Below are positions 11,049 through 22,743 of a stretch of 39,820 nucleotides of DNA, piece by piece. Origin of the DNA: Cyanophora paradoxa. Its lineage: Eukaryota; Glaucocystophyceae; Cyanophorales; Cyanophoraceae. How positions within the stretch are numbered: the stretch's first letter is position 1; every line of letters begins with the position of its first letter. The stretch covers positions 1 through 39,820 of the forward strand of contig QPMI01000383.1 of the NCBI GenBank assembly GCA_004431415.1, in the 5' to 3' direction. Position numbers and translations under genes: made by a program. Below the pieces are notes generated by a model. It was not told the DNA's origin, ran no database searches, and saw nothing but the letters and a program-made list of their open reading frames with translations.

Positions 11049-14000
11049 TCAGCGCTGGCCCGCCCCAGCGGCGGGCGAGAGGAGCTCCTGGACGCCCGCC
11101 TCCCCGCCCTCGTCCTCCTCCCCGCCGGCCTTCTGCGCCTTGGCCCGCGCCTGCGCCGGCGGCCGCGGGGCGGCGGGCCCCTCGTCCCCGCTGCTCAGGT
11201 CCGGCTCCTCGCTCGAGTCGCCCCCCTCGGGCCCCGCCGGCGCCGCCCCCCGCGCCTGCTCCTTCTCCGCCCTCCGGCGCGCGCGGCGGGCCTCGCGCTC
11301 GGCGCGCCGCTCGGCCCTGCGCGCCCGCTTGGCCTCCTTCTCCCTGCGCCGCGCCTCGGCCCGCTCCTCCTCCAGCCGCCGCTTCCGCTCCTCCCGCGGC
11401 GTCCTGAACACGTCCACCTCCTCCTCCGCCTTCGCCCGCGCCGCCGGCGCCGGAGCCGCCGCCGCAGCCGCCGCCGCCGGTGCCGGAGCCGCCGCCGGCT
11501 TGGGGCGGGCGGGCGGGCATGGGGGCGGGGGCGGCGGCTCCTTCGGGGGCGGCATGGCGTTCTGGATGACGGTGGCGGGGCGGACGGCGGCGCGGGAGCC
11601 GGCGCTGTTGCCGGGCTCGACGCTCTTGATCTGCGCTGCCTGCTCGCGGAGGACCTCCGAGGGCAGCGTGCGCGCCACCAGCGCCTCGCTCCACGGGCCC
11701 TTCCCCTTCTCGTTCTCCGCGCACACCGCCACCCTGCCGCCCGGATCGCCGCGGCCGCGGCGGCAGCGCGAGGGCGAGGCGGGGGGGCACCGGTAGGGGG
11801 CGTCGGGGAGGAGGTAGGGGATCTCGACGCTGCCGGCGAGCCCGAGCGGCATCTCCACCGGCGCCTGCGCGCCGTCCATCCGCCCACCTGCGGCCCCGCC
11901 CCCGCTCGCCGCCCCTCGCCACCGGCCGGGGCGGGGCCGCCCGGACGGGCGCGGGCGCGCCTGCACGTGGAAGCCGATGACGTCGGCGCCACCGTTGAAG
12001 GCCGGCGGGTCGAAGCGGACGGCGAGGGAGTCGCTCGAGGCGCGCTCCAGCCGCACCTCCCGCGGCGCCCCGGCCGCGCTGCGCCCCCTCAGCCCCGCCC
12101 GCCCCGCCGGCGCAAGGCGCGGGCGGAGGGCACACCGGCCTCGGTGCGGAGGGCGGCGGTGGCGGCGGCGCCCTCCCCGCTGCTGTTGAAGGCCGCCACG
12201 CGGAAGCTGTACTCCGTCCCTGCGCCCCGCCCCGTCGCCGGCCGGCCCCGCGCGCCGCGCTGGCGGCGGGGCGCACCGGGCCGCAGCTGGGCGACCTCGT
12301 AGAGGAGGGCGGCGCCCTGTAGACCTGCGCGCCCGTCAGAGGGCCCCGGGGCGCGGGGCGGGGCGGGGGCAGGCGGGCCTCGCGCTCGGCCTCGAGGGGG
12401 GAGCCCTGGGCCCGCGGGCGTAGAGGACGAAGCCGTCGGTGACGCCGCCGGCGCGCGCCCCGGGCGCCCACGTCACCGCGATGGACGTCGCGGAGCGCGA
12501 CGCCGCCCCGAGGCCCGCCGGCTTCGCCGGCAGCGCTGCGTGCCCCGGGTCAGCTCAGCCGGGCGGGGCGCGCGGGGGGGCTGGCAGATGGAGGGCGCGC
12601 GCCTCCCTTGGTGGAGTGCTTGACGGAGGGGGAGGGCCCCGACTCGCCGGCGGCGTTCGTCGCCGTCACGTGGAACTCGTACGCGGCGAAGGGGTCCAGC
12701 GTCCCCTTCCACGCCGGCTTCCGCACCGAGGCAATCGCCCCGCCGTTCGCGTACACCTGCCCCGCCCCCTCGCTCCGGGAGCCGGGAGAGGGGAGGGGGC
12801 GGCCGGGGCGGACCGTGTAGGAGGTTATCTTGGAGCCGACGGTGACGGCGGGGGGCGCCCAGGAGAGGGAGACCCCCGAGTGGGAGAGGGGCACCACCGA
12901 GGGCGGCCCGGGCGGCGGCGGCGCTGCGCACGCGTCAGCGGGCGCCGCGCGCAGACCGCGCCCGGCGGCGGCGCACGGCAGTCGGTGACGATGCGCGCGG
13001 ACGCGACCTGCGCGGGGGCGGCTCGTGGGGCAGGGGGCGGGGCGAGCGGGGAGGGGGGGCGCACGGGGCTGGCGCCGGCCTGGTTATAAGCGACGAGGCG
13101 GAACTCGTAGGCGGTGCCGGGCTCGAGGCCGGCGACGGCGAAGCTCGTCTCGGGCCCGCGGTAGAGCTCCTCGTCCCCGCGCGAGAGGGCGAAGCCGTCC
13201 ACGCGCCCCGCCCCGCGCCCGCTCGCCGTCCACGAGAGCGTCACCGACGCCGTCCCCACGCTCAGCGCCGCCGGCCCGTTCGGCTTCGCCGGCGGGGCCC
13301 CCGAGGTGACGACCTTGAGCGGGGCGCTCCGTGGCCCCTCGCCGGCCCCGTTCGAGGCGGCCACGGCGAACTCGTACGCGGTGAAGGGCTCGAGCGTCCC
13401 CCGCCACTTGGGCTTGGGGCACGACGCCACCGCCTGCCCGTTCTGGTACAGCTGCGGGGCCGGCTCAGCGCGGGCGGGGTGGGGCGGGCCGGGGCGCGCG
13501 GGGGCGGGGCGGGGGCGGCGCGCCGTGTAGGCTGCGATCTTGGAGGCGCCGGAGGGCATCGCGAGGGGTGCCCACGTCAGCGCGACGGTCGCCCCCTGCA
13601 TCGTGCCCAACGCCGGCGCCGCCGGCGCCGGAGGCACTGCGCCCGAGGGGCGTCGGCGGGGCCGGCGGGGCGGAGCGCGGCGCGCGCACGCGAGTCGGTG
13701 AAGGCGACGCAGTCGGGGCTACGGGTGCCGGCGGCGTCAGAGGGCGCTCAGCAGACGGGAGAGGAGGAGCGGGCCTGTAGTTGGACATGCCGGCGGCGTT
13801 GACGGCCGCAAGTCGGAAGGCGTAGCGCGTCCCCGGGTGCAACTCCTTGACCTGCGCCCCGCCCCGTGGGCGGCCGGCGGCGCAGGCGGAGGGAGGGCGG
13901 CGGCGCTGCGGCGCGCCTCGCAGGTGGTGGTCGCCCCGCCGACGGCGATGACCTTGCCGGACTGGTCGTGGAGGAAGTACTGCTGGATGGGGAAGCCCCC

Positions 14001-14705
14001 GTCTGCGCCCGCGCCCCGCCGCGTCAAGGGCGCCGCCGCCTCGCGCCGCCTCGCGTCGCGGCGCGCACCGTAGGGGGCCGCCCACGACACGGTGACCGAG
14101 TCGAGCGAGGTGTGCACGACGCTGGGCTTCGGCGGCGCCGCCGGCGCTCCCACGCGCCCGCCGGCCGGCACAGGGAAGTTGCCGGCGTGTCCCGGCACCG
14201 GGACACCGAAGCCGTACGGATGGGTCATGAAGGGCGAGTTGACGAAGGGGCCCGGCGCCGGCTGCTGGTGTGAAGCGCCGAAAGGCGCGCGGGGGCCGGG
14301 CGGCGGGGCCGGGCGGTGCTGCGGCTGAGGCTGAGGAGGCGCTTGCGGCTGCGCGTTCTCGTCTATGGGCACGATCGATGAGCGGGACTCGGCCTCCTCC
14401 TGCGCAGCGATCAGACTGTGCGCAAGCGCAAGCGCAGGCCTAGGCCTAGGCTGCCTGGCGGCGCACCAGGAAGGGCTTGACCGCGTCCTCTAGAGTGGGG
14501 TCCATACGCAGGGCCATTTTCAGCAGCTGCGACACGCATCGTCAGCGCCGTACGCATGGCCAGCGCAGCACGCCTGCATCCAGCGCCCGAAGGCATCGCG
14601 CGACCTGCTCCTGCGCACCTTTGCGGCTTTGGGGAAGAGATCCCTCTTAAGGCACTCTCTCGCGAGCTCGAAGGCCTTCGCAGCCTCTTCCTTGTTCGCT
14701 TCCAT
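11049..14705 (-). CDS. Multi-FN3 protein with DnaJB12-like N-terminus and charged tail
   Basis: The N-terminus MEANKEEAAKAFELARECLK (14705 downwards) looks like the opening helix of the DnaJB12/DnaJB14 family, but no J domain follows. Next come a helical exon LLKMALRMDPTLEDAVKPFL and a Pro/Gln-rich linker. Six fibronectin type III domains follow (approximate genomic spans): 14150-13790, 13640-13305, 13310-13060, 12920-12605, 12560-12180 and 12060-11660, recognisable by VTLSW or similar and the late F/Y-x-V-A-A-x-N-x-A-G strand (e.g. YAFRLAAVNAAG, YEFAVAASNGAG, YEFRLVAYNQAG, YEFHVTATNAAG). The C-terminus is a long basic/acidic helix (EERKRRLEEERAEARRREKE and on) plus an acidic Ser stretch, ending LLSPAAGAGQR. 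No signal peptide or membrane segment was seen, so an intracellular, possibly cytoskeletal or scaffold role is likely. Domains 2-3 and 4-5 appear duplicated as a pair. The upstream in-frame Met at 14933 is less likely because that stretch is not protein-like. Confidence 0.75.
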
Positions 14706-15056
14706 GGCGGAATCGCGCCCAATTCGAATTGTTCTAGCGCCGTACCCCCGAAAGTCCCCTTGCATGCGCCGTACCCCAGCCTCTTCCTTCCCCCCACCCC
14801 CGACCCACAAGCTTGCAATGAAGTAGCGGCCCAACTTGCAAAATCCCGTAGTTGCAAAACTTGCAATTTCGGACAAGTTAACGACGTGTACGACTGAATT
14901 CGCCTCGCCGTCAACGTTTCTAGATATCGGCATGCTCCCCGGCTAGTCCCGCACGTGCACGCGCGGCAGGGACGTCGACCGGCGACCTTTAGCTAAGGCG
15001 ACCTAAGGCGCGCCCGCAGTGAGAGTGCATCGCACCGCGTCCGTTCAACGGTTGCC
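14706..15056. promoter_or_regulatory. Divergent promoter region, FN3 gene / histidine kinase
   Basis: About 350 bp between two divergent start codons, clearly less GC-rich than the flanking exons. It contains tctagatatcgg (14919-14930) and agctaaggcgacctaagg (14992-15009). Promoter function is inferred from position only; no TATA box was identified with confidence. Confidence 0.45.
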
Positions 15057-18000
15057 ATGCACATGACGACAAACAGCGGCTGCATTTGCCCTTGCCGGTG
15101 CCAGGCCCGGAGGCACCCTGCATCCGTAGAACCAAACGCACCCGCGGCCGCGGCCGCCGCAAGCGCTAGCCGCCCGCGGCCAGCTGCAGCTGCAGCCGCC
15201 GCCGAGAAATCGAAGCCAGCGGCCGCGGCCAACGCCGTTTCCCGAGGATCGATGGGCGGGGCAGCCGGGGAGGGCTCGCTGCAGCTCGGGAGGTGCGGCA
15301 TGTCCTGGTTCACCCTCGCCTTTCACGACGCCGAGGAGGAGGAGGCGTACCTGCAGGCGCGTCCTGCTGCGCATGCGCCGCTGTGATCCCCGAGCTTGAA
15401 CGACAGCAGCGCACGCGAGACATTGATCACGCCTAACGCGGGCTCGCGCAGGAATGGTGCGCCGGTCCCGCGGACGAAAATCTCCGGGGCTCGATCGCTC
15501 GTCGGCTGCAGCGCCGCGCTCACGCGCCTGCGCGCAGGGCGCGCGACCACCTCCCGACCCTGCTGCGAGTCGCGCAGTACAGCCTCGTCATGCACGCCGC
15601 CATGCTCCTGGTGCCACGCCCCCGCGCCCCGCGGCGCCGCCGCCGTCATCGTCCGCCGGACCGAGCCGCCCCGCCCGCCCGCAGCTCATGAAGCTGTGGG
15701 ACGCCTCCCTCGGCCTCGTCGTGGCGCAGGCGACCTAGTGGGCCCCTCCCCCCTCCAAATCTTCGGATTCGAATCGAATCCCATTCCCTGACGCGGCGGC
15801 GCCGCAGCGTGCTCGTTCTGGCGGCCCTCATCCACGCGTGTGTGCGGTGGGTGGAGCGGCCGCGCAGGTGGCACCTCTTCCTGGCCGTCATCCAGCTCGT
15901 CTGCTACGTCGCCGACGTGATGCCCCTCGTCCTCGACCCGGCGCCCGTCGGCGGGGGCCCCTTCGGCCCCCTCCGCTTCTACGCCGTCATCCCCGTCCTC
16001 GCGGCGCGCCCCGCCCCGGGCCGCCCTCTCCGTCTGCGCTGCTCCCTGACGAGGCGCATGCGCAGGTGGTGCTGGCGGGGGGCTCGGCGTGCGCGGCGGC
16101 CGTCGTGTACGCCGCCTTCTCGCTCGCGTTCGTCGGGGCGTACGCGCGGGGCGCCTTCCCCTGGGCCGCCCTCTCCAGCCACGACTACGTCGTCATGAGC
16201 CTCTACGTCTTCTGGGGCGTCGCCGTGCGTCCCCCGGGCCCCGGGCCCCGCGTCCGGCGCTCGCCCCGATCGGCATCGCGATCGCGTGCCGAGCTCGCGG
16301 CGGCAGATCGGCTACTTCCACGAGGCGCGCATCCGGCAGGCGTGGGTGCTGGCGCGGCGGCTGCGGCGGGCGGCGGAGGCGGCCGACGCCGGCCTCCGCG
16401 CCAAGTCCCTCTTCCTCTCCAACTGCAACCACGGTGCCCGCCCCGCCCGCCGGCGCCCCCGGCCCCGGCCCGCCGCGGGCGCTGACGCGGGGGGCAGAGC
16501 TGCGGACGCCGCTGCACGGGATCATCGGGATGACGGAGCTGCTGGAGGAGACGGAGCTCTCCGGCGAGCAGCGCGACTTCCTCGACACCGTTCGCCCCGG
16601 CCCCCCCTGCTGCTTCGCCCCGCGGGGCCCCCGGCGAGCCCCCCCGCAGGTGCGGCGCTGCACGGAGACGCTCCTCGCGATGGTCTGCGGTGCGCCGCCC
16701 CCGCGCCCGCGCCCGCGCCGCCCGCTCTGGGCCGAGCAGGTCGGGTCGCGCGGGGCAGACATCCTGGACCTGGAGAAGGCCTCGTCGGGGCAGCTGGAGA
16801 CTGAGCGGCGGCCCTTCGCGCTGCGGGGCCCCCTGGAGGCCGCCACCGACGTCCTCTACCTGCAGGCCGCCGCCAAGGACGTCGACCTCGCCTGCTCCCG
16901 TCCGCCCCGCCCGCCCCGAGCCCCAGCGCCCCGCGCCTCCGACGCGCCGGCAGTGGAGGCGGGGCTGGCGGACGCGCGGGTCGTGGGCGACGAGATGCGC
17001 GTGCGGCAGATCGTTATCAACCTCGCGAGCAACGTCTGCAATGCTTCCGCGTTTCCGCGCTCCTCTCCTCCCGTCCGACGCCGTCCGCAGGCGATGAAGT
17101 TCTCGGCGCCTCAGGAGGCTGACGAGGAGAAGCCGGAGGCGGGCGGGTCCAGGCGGGGGCCTGGGAAGCGGCGGCGGGGCCAGGTCCTGGTCCGCGCGGA
17201 GCGTGCCGAGGGGCCGGACGGCTCCCACGCGGTGCGCATCGCCGTCCGCGACAACGGCATCGGTGCGCGGCCGGCGCGCCTCCCCTCCCCGCGGCCGCGG
17301 GAGACGCGGCGGGGCGTGCGCAGGGATCCCTGCGGACAGGATGGGGGCCCTCTTTCGCCCCTTCTCGCAGCTGGAGGCGGGCCACACGCGCGTGTACGGC
17401 GGCACGGGCCTCGGTCTCTCCCTAGTGAAGGTCCGGGCTTCCCGGCGTCCGCGCGGCCCGCCCGCCCCCGCCCGCCGCCCCGCCTCACGCCGCGGGCAGA
17501 GCTTCGCGGAGCAGATGGGCGGCTCCGTTTCCGTCGCGTCCACCCCCGGGGAGGTCCGGCGGGCCCCCCCGTGGCCCAGGCCAGAGCCGATCGTGAGGGG
17601 GGCGGCAGGGCTCCACGTTCGCCGTGCTGCTCCCGCTGCCGCTCGCGGAGGCGGCAGCGGAGGCGAAGAGGGGCGAGGCGGAGGAGGGGGGGAAGGGGGC
17701 GGGGGCGGCGCCCGGGGCGGCGGAGGTGCGGCTGCGGGAGTGGCGGGGGAGCACGCGGGAGGCGCTGGAGGCGGCGCTGGGCGCGGAGGGCTGGGCGCTG
17801 CGCGAGGGGGCGCCCCTGCTCCTCACCGACTGCCCCGCCGAGGCCGCCGCCGCCCGCCTCGCCGCGCCCCGCCGCCGCGTCGTCGAGCTCCGCGCGCCCT
17901 CCGCCCTCCGAGCGCGCGTTCCTCCCCTCATTCCTCGCCCGCGCAGTGCCGCCGGGAGCGAAGGCGGGCCCCGAGGCGCCGGGACGGCAGCGGCTGCTGC

Positions 18001-18874
18001 TGCCCGTGAAGCTCGGCGCGCTGCGGGCCGCGCTGCGGGCCCGCCCCGCCGCCGCCCGCCGCACCTTCTCCACGGGCTCCCTCGGCTCGTCCCCTTCTTC
18101 GCCGGCGCCGCTGCCGGCGCCGCAGCGCGCGACCCGCGTCCTCATCGCCGAGGCGAGCCGGCCCCGCCCCCGCCACGCCGGCGAGTGCCCGGGACGCCTC
18201 GGGCTCGGGTTCGAGCCTCCCCGCCGCAGGACAACGAGGTGAACGCGCGGCTGCTGTCGCGGATGCTGGGCCGCCTCGGCTTCCCCCACGACTCCGTCCC
18301 CGACGGCGAGGCCGCCGTCGACGCCTGCCGCTCGTCCGCCCCCCCGCCCCGCCCCGCCCCTCTCGCCCCGCCCCCGCTGAGGCGCCCCGGCCGGCAGCGG
18401 GCGGTACGGCCTCCTCATCACGGACATCCAGATGCCGCGCAAGTCGGGCTGGGAGGCCTGCGAGGAGGTGCGGGCGCTTCAGGCCGCCGGGGCCATCGCG
18501 TCCCCCCTCCTCGTCGTCGGCTGCTCCGCCAACGCCACCGTCCGCCGCCCGCCGCCCCGCCCCCGGCCCCGGGCCCGCTCGGGCTCAGCGGGGGGCAGGC
18601 GGAGGACCGCGAGCGGAGCCGGCGGGCGGGCATGGCCGAGCACCTCTCCAAGCCCTGCCGGTGTGCACGTGCTCGCTGCCCTGCGCATGCGCGGTCGAGA
18701 GCCTCGAAGCCCTGAGGCGCGCGGGGGCGCAGGCTGGAGCAGCTGCGGGCTCTGCTGGACAAGCTGGGGCTTCTGGAGGAGGGGGCGGGAGGGGATCCGG
18801 ACGGAGCGGCCGTGGAGGGGAGGGGCAGCAGTCCCCCGCCACTCGACCTTGCACCCAGCGCCAGCGCGCCGTAA
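15057..18874 (+). CDS. Membrane-bound hybrid histidine kinase (HisKA-HATPase-receiver)
   Basis: Two-component sensor that autophosphorylates a His and passes phosphate to its own receiver Asp. Domains in order: an Ala-rich N-terminus; about six hydrophobic segments from 15560 to 16225 (e.g. [52 protein letters not shown]); the H-box [14 protein letters not shown] with phospho-His codon 16430-16432, the intron 16434-16497 splitting the motif; the N-box [17 protein letters not shown]1 VRDNGIGIP; F-box [10 protein letters not shown]2 [12 protein letters not shown]; and a receiver with [14 protein letters not shown], phospho-Asp in [16 protein letters not shown] (codon 18423-18425) and the conserved Lys in EHLSKPC. 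All catalytic motifs are intact. The AED/NEVN junction is cut by a GC-AG intron (18153-18229). The protein ends DLAPSASAP. No periplasmic-type sensor or PAS domain was seen, so the ligand is unknown. Start codon choices are 15057, 15252 and 15300 ([15 protein letters not shown]). Confidence 0.92.
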
Positions 18875-19820
18875 TTTCATAACTGAGCCTGTAGCGTAGT
18901 CTTTAGCTGAATCTTTAACTCAGGGGCAAGATTACGAGTTGTATTTCAAGCTTGCAATTACGTTTCTTTGACATATAGCTAGCAGTGCGGAAAGGTGCAA
19001 GTGGCCATCGATATCATGGCCATGGCATCCACTGCACAGCGCGCGGCATATGGATGATCCATGGCCACGGGCCGCCGGGCCGCGGGCAAGCATGGAGCTC
19101 GCGATCCGATAATCGCCGAGCCTCGGAGTCGAGTCGAGGGATACTGTTCCAATTGTGAACCTCCGAGGCTCCAATCATTGAATCATTGAATTGCGAAGGC
19201 ACACTGTGACAGGCCCTGAGGTTGAAGTCTGGCACAGCCAAGCGGCTGTGAACGTCGGACATGATTCAATGATTTTCAAGTGTCGCACACTGGCCCACTG
19301 GCACACTATGACTCAGTGACATGTACAGCTGTGGCATGCTCCTCTCCGGGAATTCAATGATTCGCCCTGCCAGCCCGGGCCTGGGCGCGCTGCTGCCAGC
19401 CTGCTGGGCTGCAGCTCATGCCCGTACGGTCATGATCAGAGGCTGATGATTGCAAAAAAAACAGGCCGAAGGCTGAAGCACAATGAAGGTAACTACGCAG
19501 ACGACACTGAATCATTCGTTCTTAATTTAACTGGAGCCTTCAGGGGCGAGAAGGAAACATTGAAAGGGGAGGGGGAGGCGAGGCGGCATTCGTCACTCAA
19601 ATGGCCGGCCCCACGATCCGACCTCTAACACTCCATGAACGTGCGACTAAAAGTGACTCTGTAAGGCATTCTCAGCGATGCTGCTGGTAAAGCGGCTACA
19701 TGGGCGGACAGCCCAGTCACGCGAAAGAAACAAGGGGAAAAGGGGCCGAAACACACAAGTTACATGTCGGGGGAGACGACTAAACCTCGAGCGGGTTGTG
19801 GGAAAAAGCGGCGCGGGGCC
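18875..19820. other. Convergent spacer, AT-richer, with a repeated TTCAATGATT motif
   Basis: About 950 bp without a credible gene between the kinase stop and the stop of the next minus-strand gene. The sequence has many self-complementary words (ccatggccatgg-like, ggatcc-like, catatg) and repeated copies of TTCAATGATT in both orientations at 19171-19190, 19263-19274 and 19350-19364. The ORFs present are short and lack protein-like composition. Confidence 0.5.
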
Positions 19821-22743
19821 CTACGCGATGAAAACCTTGCCCCCTACCCCGATCGGCAGGATGGACTGGGGCGAGTCGCGGGGGCCGGGGAGAGCGGAGG
19901 GGATGGGCCCGTCGAGGGCGGTCGGGGGCCGCGGGGGGAGGATGGAGGGGGCGGGGCCGACGGGGGCGAGCGCCATGGCCATGGGGGGCTGGAGCGGGGC
20001 GGAGTGGTAGAGGGGGTGCCCGAGGGGCGGGCCGTACGCCGGGACGGCGGCGAAGGCGAACTCGAAGGGGGGCGCCCCCGGCGGCAGCAGCGGCGCCTCG
20101 TGCATGCCGCGCAGCGCCAGCATCCCGTGCGGCGCCGGCGAGTGCCCCGCCGGCAGGTGCACCCCCATCCCCTGCTGCTGCTGCTGCGCCGGCGGCGGGG
20201 GCGGGAGGTGCTGCGGGGGCGCCGGCGGGAGCGGGGGCGGGGCGGCCGGGGGCGGGCTGGGGCCGCGCCCGCGAAGGGGAGCTCGGGCGGGGGCGGGCTG
20301 GGCCGCGGCCGGCGTCGCGGGCGGCATCGCGGAGGCTGACGGCGCGGCCGATGCCGGGGCCCGGGGTGACGGGCCGCTGCGCCCCGGGCCCGCCTCCACG
20401 GCGTCCTCCCCGACCCCTGTCGGGCCCTCGTCCGTCGCCCGCCCGTCCGCGAACCGCACCGCCGCCCGGCTACCCGGCCGCGGCCGCTCCTCCTCCGCCT
20501 CCGGCACCGGCGCCGGCGGCGGCGAGGCGCGCGGCAGGTTGCAGGAGCGGCGGCGGGAGAGGCCGCCGGGGCCGGCGGGGGCGGTGAGGGAGGCGCGGGC
20601 GAGGGAGGCGGCGAGGGGCGAGGCGGGGCGGGGGGGCGCAGGGGACGCGGAAGAGCTCGGCGGCCTCCTCGGGGGCGGGTGCGCGGGCGGCTTCGGCGGG
20701 GCGGAGCCAGGGGGCGGCGACGGGGGCGAGGAGGCGGGCGGAGGCGAAGGCGAGGGGCAGGCCGACGAGGTCCTCGAGGAAGTAGGCGCCGTCGAGGGCG
20801 CGCAGGGAGGCGGCGAGCTGCGGGCGCGCCGCGTCGTCGAAGTGGAGCGGGAGGAGGGCGCGGAGGGCCCCGACGTGGACCGTCACCTCCTGCTGCGTCG
20901 GCGACACCAGCCGCACCGCCTCGTACACGAACTGCCCCGCCCCGAGGGTGAGGCCCGGGCCGCGCGGCGCCCCGCGGCGCGGCGAGCGGGGCGCACGTGG
21001 GGCACGGCGAGGTTGAAGTTCAGGCGGCAGCGCTCGATCGCCTCGCGCAGCGCGCCCTTGAGGCTCGTCCCGTGCCTGCGCGCGCCGGCCGGCGTCGGCC
21101 GCCGCCCGGCGCGGGGCGGGGCGGGGCGGGGCTGCGCACGAGAAGAAGAGGCGTCTGCGCTCCTCGGGCTCGCCGGCGGGGTGTGCAGGAAGGGCTCCCG
21201 GGCCCCGGGGGCGCGCCCGGCCTCCTCGCGGCGGGCGGCGGCGGCGGGGACGACGCCGGCGCGCACGAGCAGGTCGAAGCGCGCCTCGACGAGCCCCTCG
21301 AAGTCCGCGCTACGGAAGACGCTCTGGCCGGCCGCCTCCCAGTTGAAGGCGAGGCGGGCGTCCCCGGCCTCGCAGAAGGTCGCCCGCTCGGGGAGGACGC
21401 GCCCCGGCAGCAGCCGCGCGAAGGGCTCCGCGTCGCGCCCCACCAGCACCGACGCCTCGTCCGCCACGAAGGGCCCCGGGGCGCCCTCCTCCTGGAGGGG
21501 GCCCTGGCCGCCCGGCGCCGCCGCCCCGGGCGCACGCTCCCGCAGCACCACGTAGATCTGCCGGCCAGGGGCGTCAGGGCCGGCCCGTGCCCGGGGCGCG
21601 GGAGGGCGGCGGGCGCGCCTCCTTGTAGTAGTCGTCGACGAGGCCCGAGTTGAAGAGGGCGAACGCGAGCCGCATCTCCGCGTCGTAGCTGCGGCGGCCG
21701 GCAGGTCGGCGTGCGCGCCCCGGCGCCGGGGCGCGCGGAGGGCGCGCGCACCCGTAGGCGACGCGGCCCTGCTCGACGACGCGGATGAAGATTCCGGCGA
21801 GGTAGCACTGCAGCAGGAACGGGTCCCACGTCTCCTCCGCCGTCCTCGCCCGCAGCGCCAGCTCGTGCCTGCCGCAGGCAGGGCTCGCCCGGCCCCGCTA
21901 CCGCCCCCGCGGCCGCGGCGCCGCGCGCACCAGAAACCCGGCGCTATCTCCGCGTAGCGCGTCAGAGGGTTCGCCGCCGGGTCCCTCGGCACCACAACAC
22001 ACGAGCTCGCTCCCTGCGCCACAAAATTCAGCGTCCGCGTCCAAAGCGGGCCGCCGGCCGGCGCGGACCTCGGAGCCCGAGATGCCCTCAAGGAAGGATA
22101 TGGGCAGGGTCTCTGGGCGGACAGGCCCGGCCGGAGCAAGCGGGGTGGTGATCCCGGACAGTGAACAAGATGAGGACGCCGGTGACTGGCTCCCGTGGGC
22201 GCTGCAGGCTGAGCTGTTCGAGCTGCTGACGACGGAGTGCTGAGGGGGCGTAGCGACCCCGCGCTCGTGCTCCCAGCTGCCCCGCCGACCGAATCCGGGT
22301 GCACTGGAATGAGAGCGCCCCGAGTATGGCGGCGGGGTGCCCAAGTCCACGCGCCCGAAGTGGTGCTTGTCGAGTGGCGGGGAAGGCATGCGGCGCACCG
22401 CGGCCGACGGCGACGACGGGGTGGCCGGCGACGATGCATCGGGACTGTAAGACGAATCGTACGCATCGCGAATGCCCAATGTCCCAGAGCTCGGGGTCCG
22501 CGCGTAATCAATCCTTGAGGTTGGCGTGGCGGGCGTGCTCGGAACGCTGCCGCTGCCCGCTAAGAATCTCGTCGGGCTTACATACGAAGTCGGTGACGGA
22601 GCCGGTGTTTTTATCTCCAGGCCGCCTGGTGCTGGACCGTGCTCTGTTGGCGCCGGCGCGGGAGGATTTGAACTGGCGGACGACTGCTCCCGTTCTATCC
22701 TGAACTTCCGCGCGTTGTTGGATGTTGGAGTGGACTCCGCCAT
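19821..22743 (-). CDS. Unrecognised conserved-looking protein with disordered ends
   Basis: I do not recognise the family. The start is clear: MAESTPTSNNARKFRIEREQ at 22743, followed by about 190 residues rich in Ser, Pro and Thr. A globular middle follows across several exons: SCVVVPRDPAANPLTRYAEI, ETWDPFLLQCYLAGIFIRVV, AEMRLAFALFNSGLVDDYYK, then QIYVVLRE, PFARLLPGRVLPERATFCEA, ARFDLLVRAGVVPA, LREAIERCRLNFNLAVPHV and LGAGQFVYEAVRLVSPTQQE. The C-terminal third is Pro/Ala/Gln/His-rich (about 20500-19821) and ends GVGGKVFIA. No signal peptide or membrane segment is evident. After ELFRVPC the frame changes at a G7 run (20630-20636): a one-base difference restores a good reading (SRRRSCNLPRA and on). 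Introns are GT-AG with GTGCGC or GTCCGC donors, e.g. splitting VAYG from YDAEM. A regulatory or scaffold role is only a guess. Confidence 0.6.

Noticed and set aside
15057-18874. Bacterial contamination or recent horizontal transfer of the histidine kinase
   Set aside because: The gene has about a dozen introns of the same type as its neighbours, including a GC-AG one, and the same base composition.
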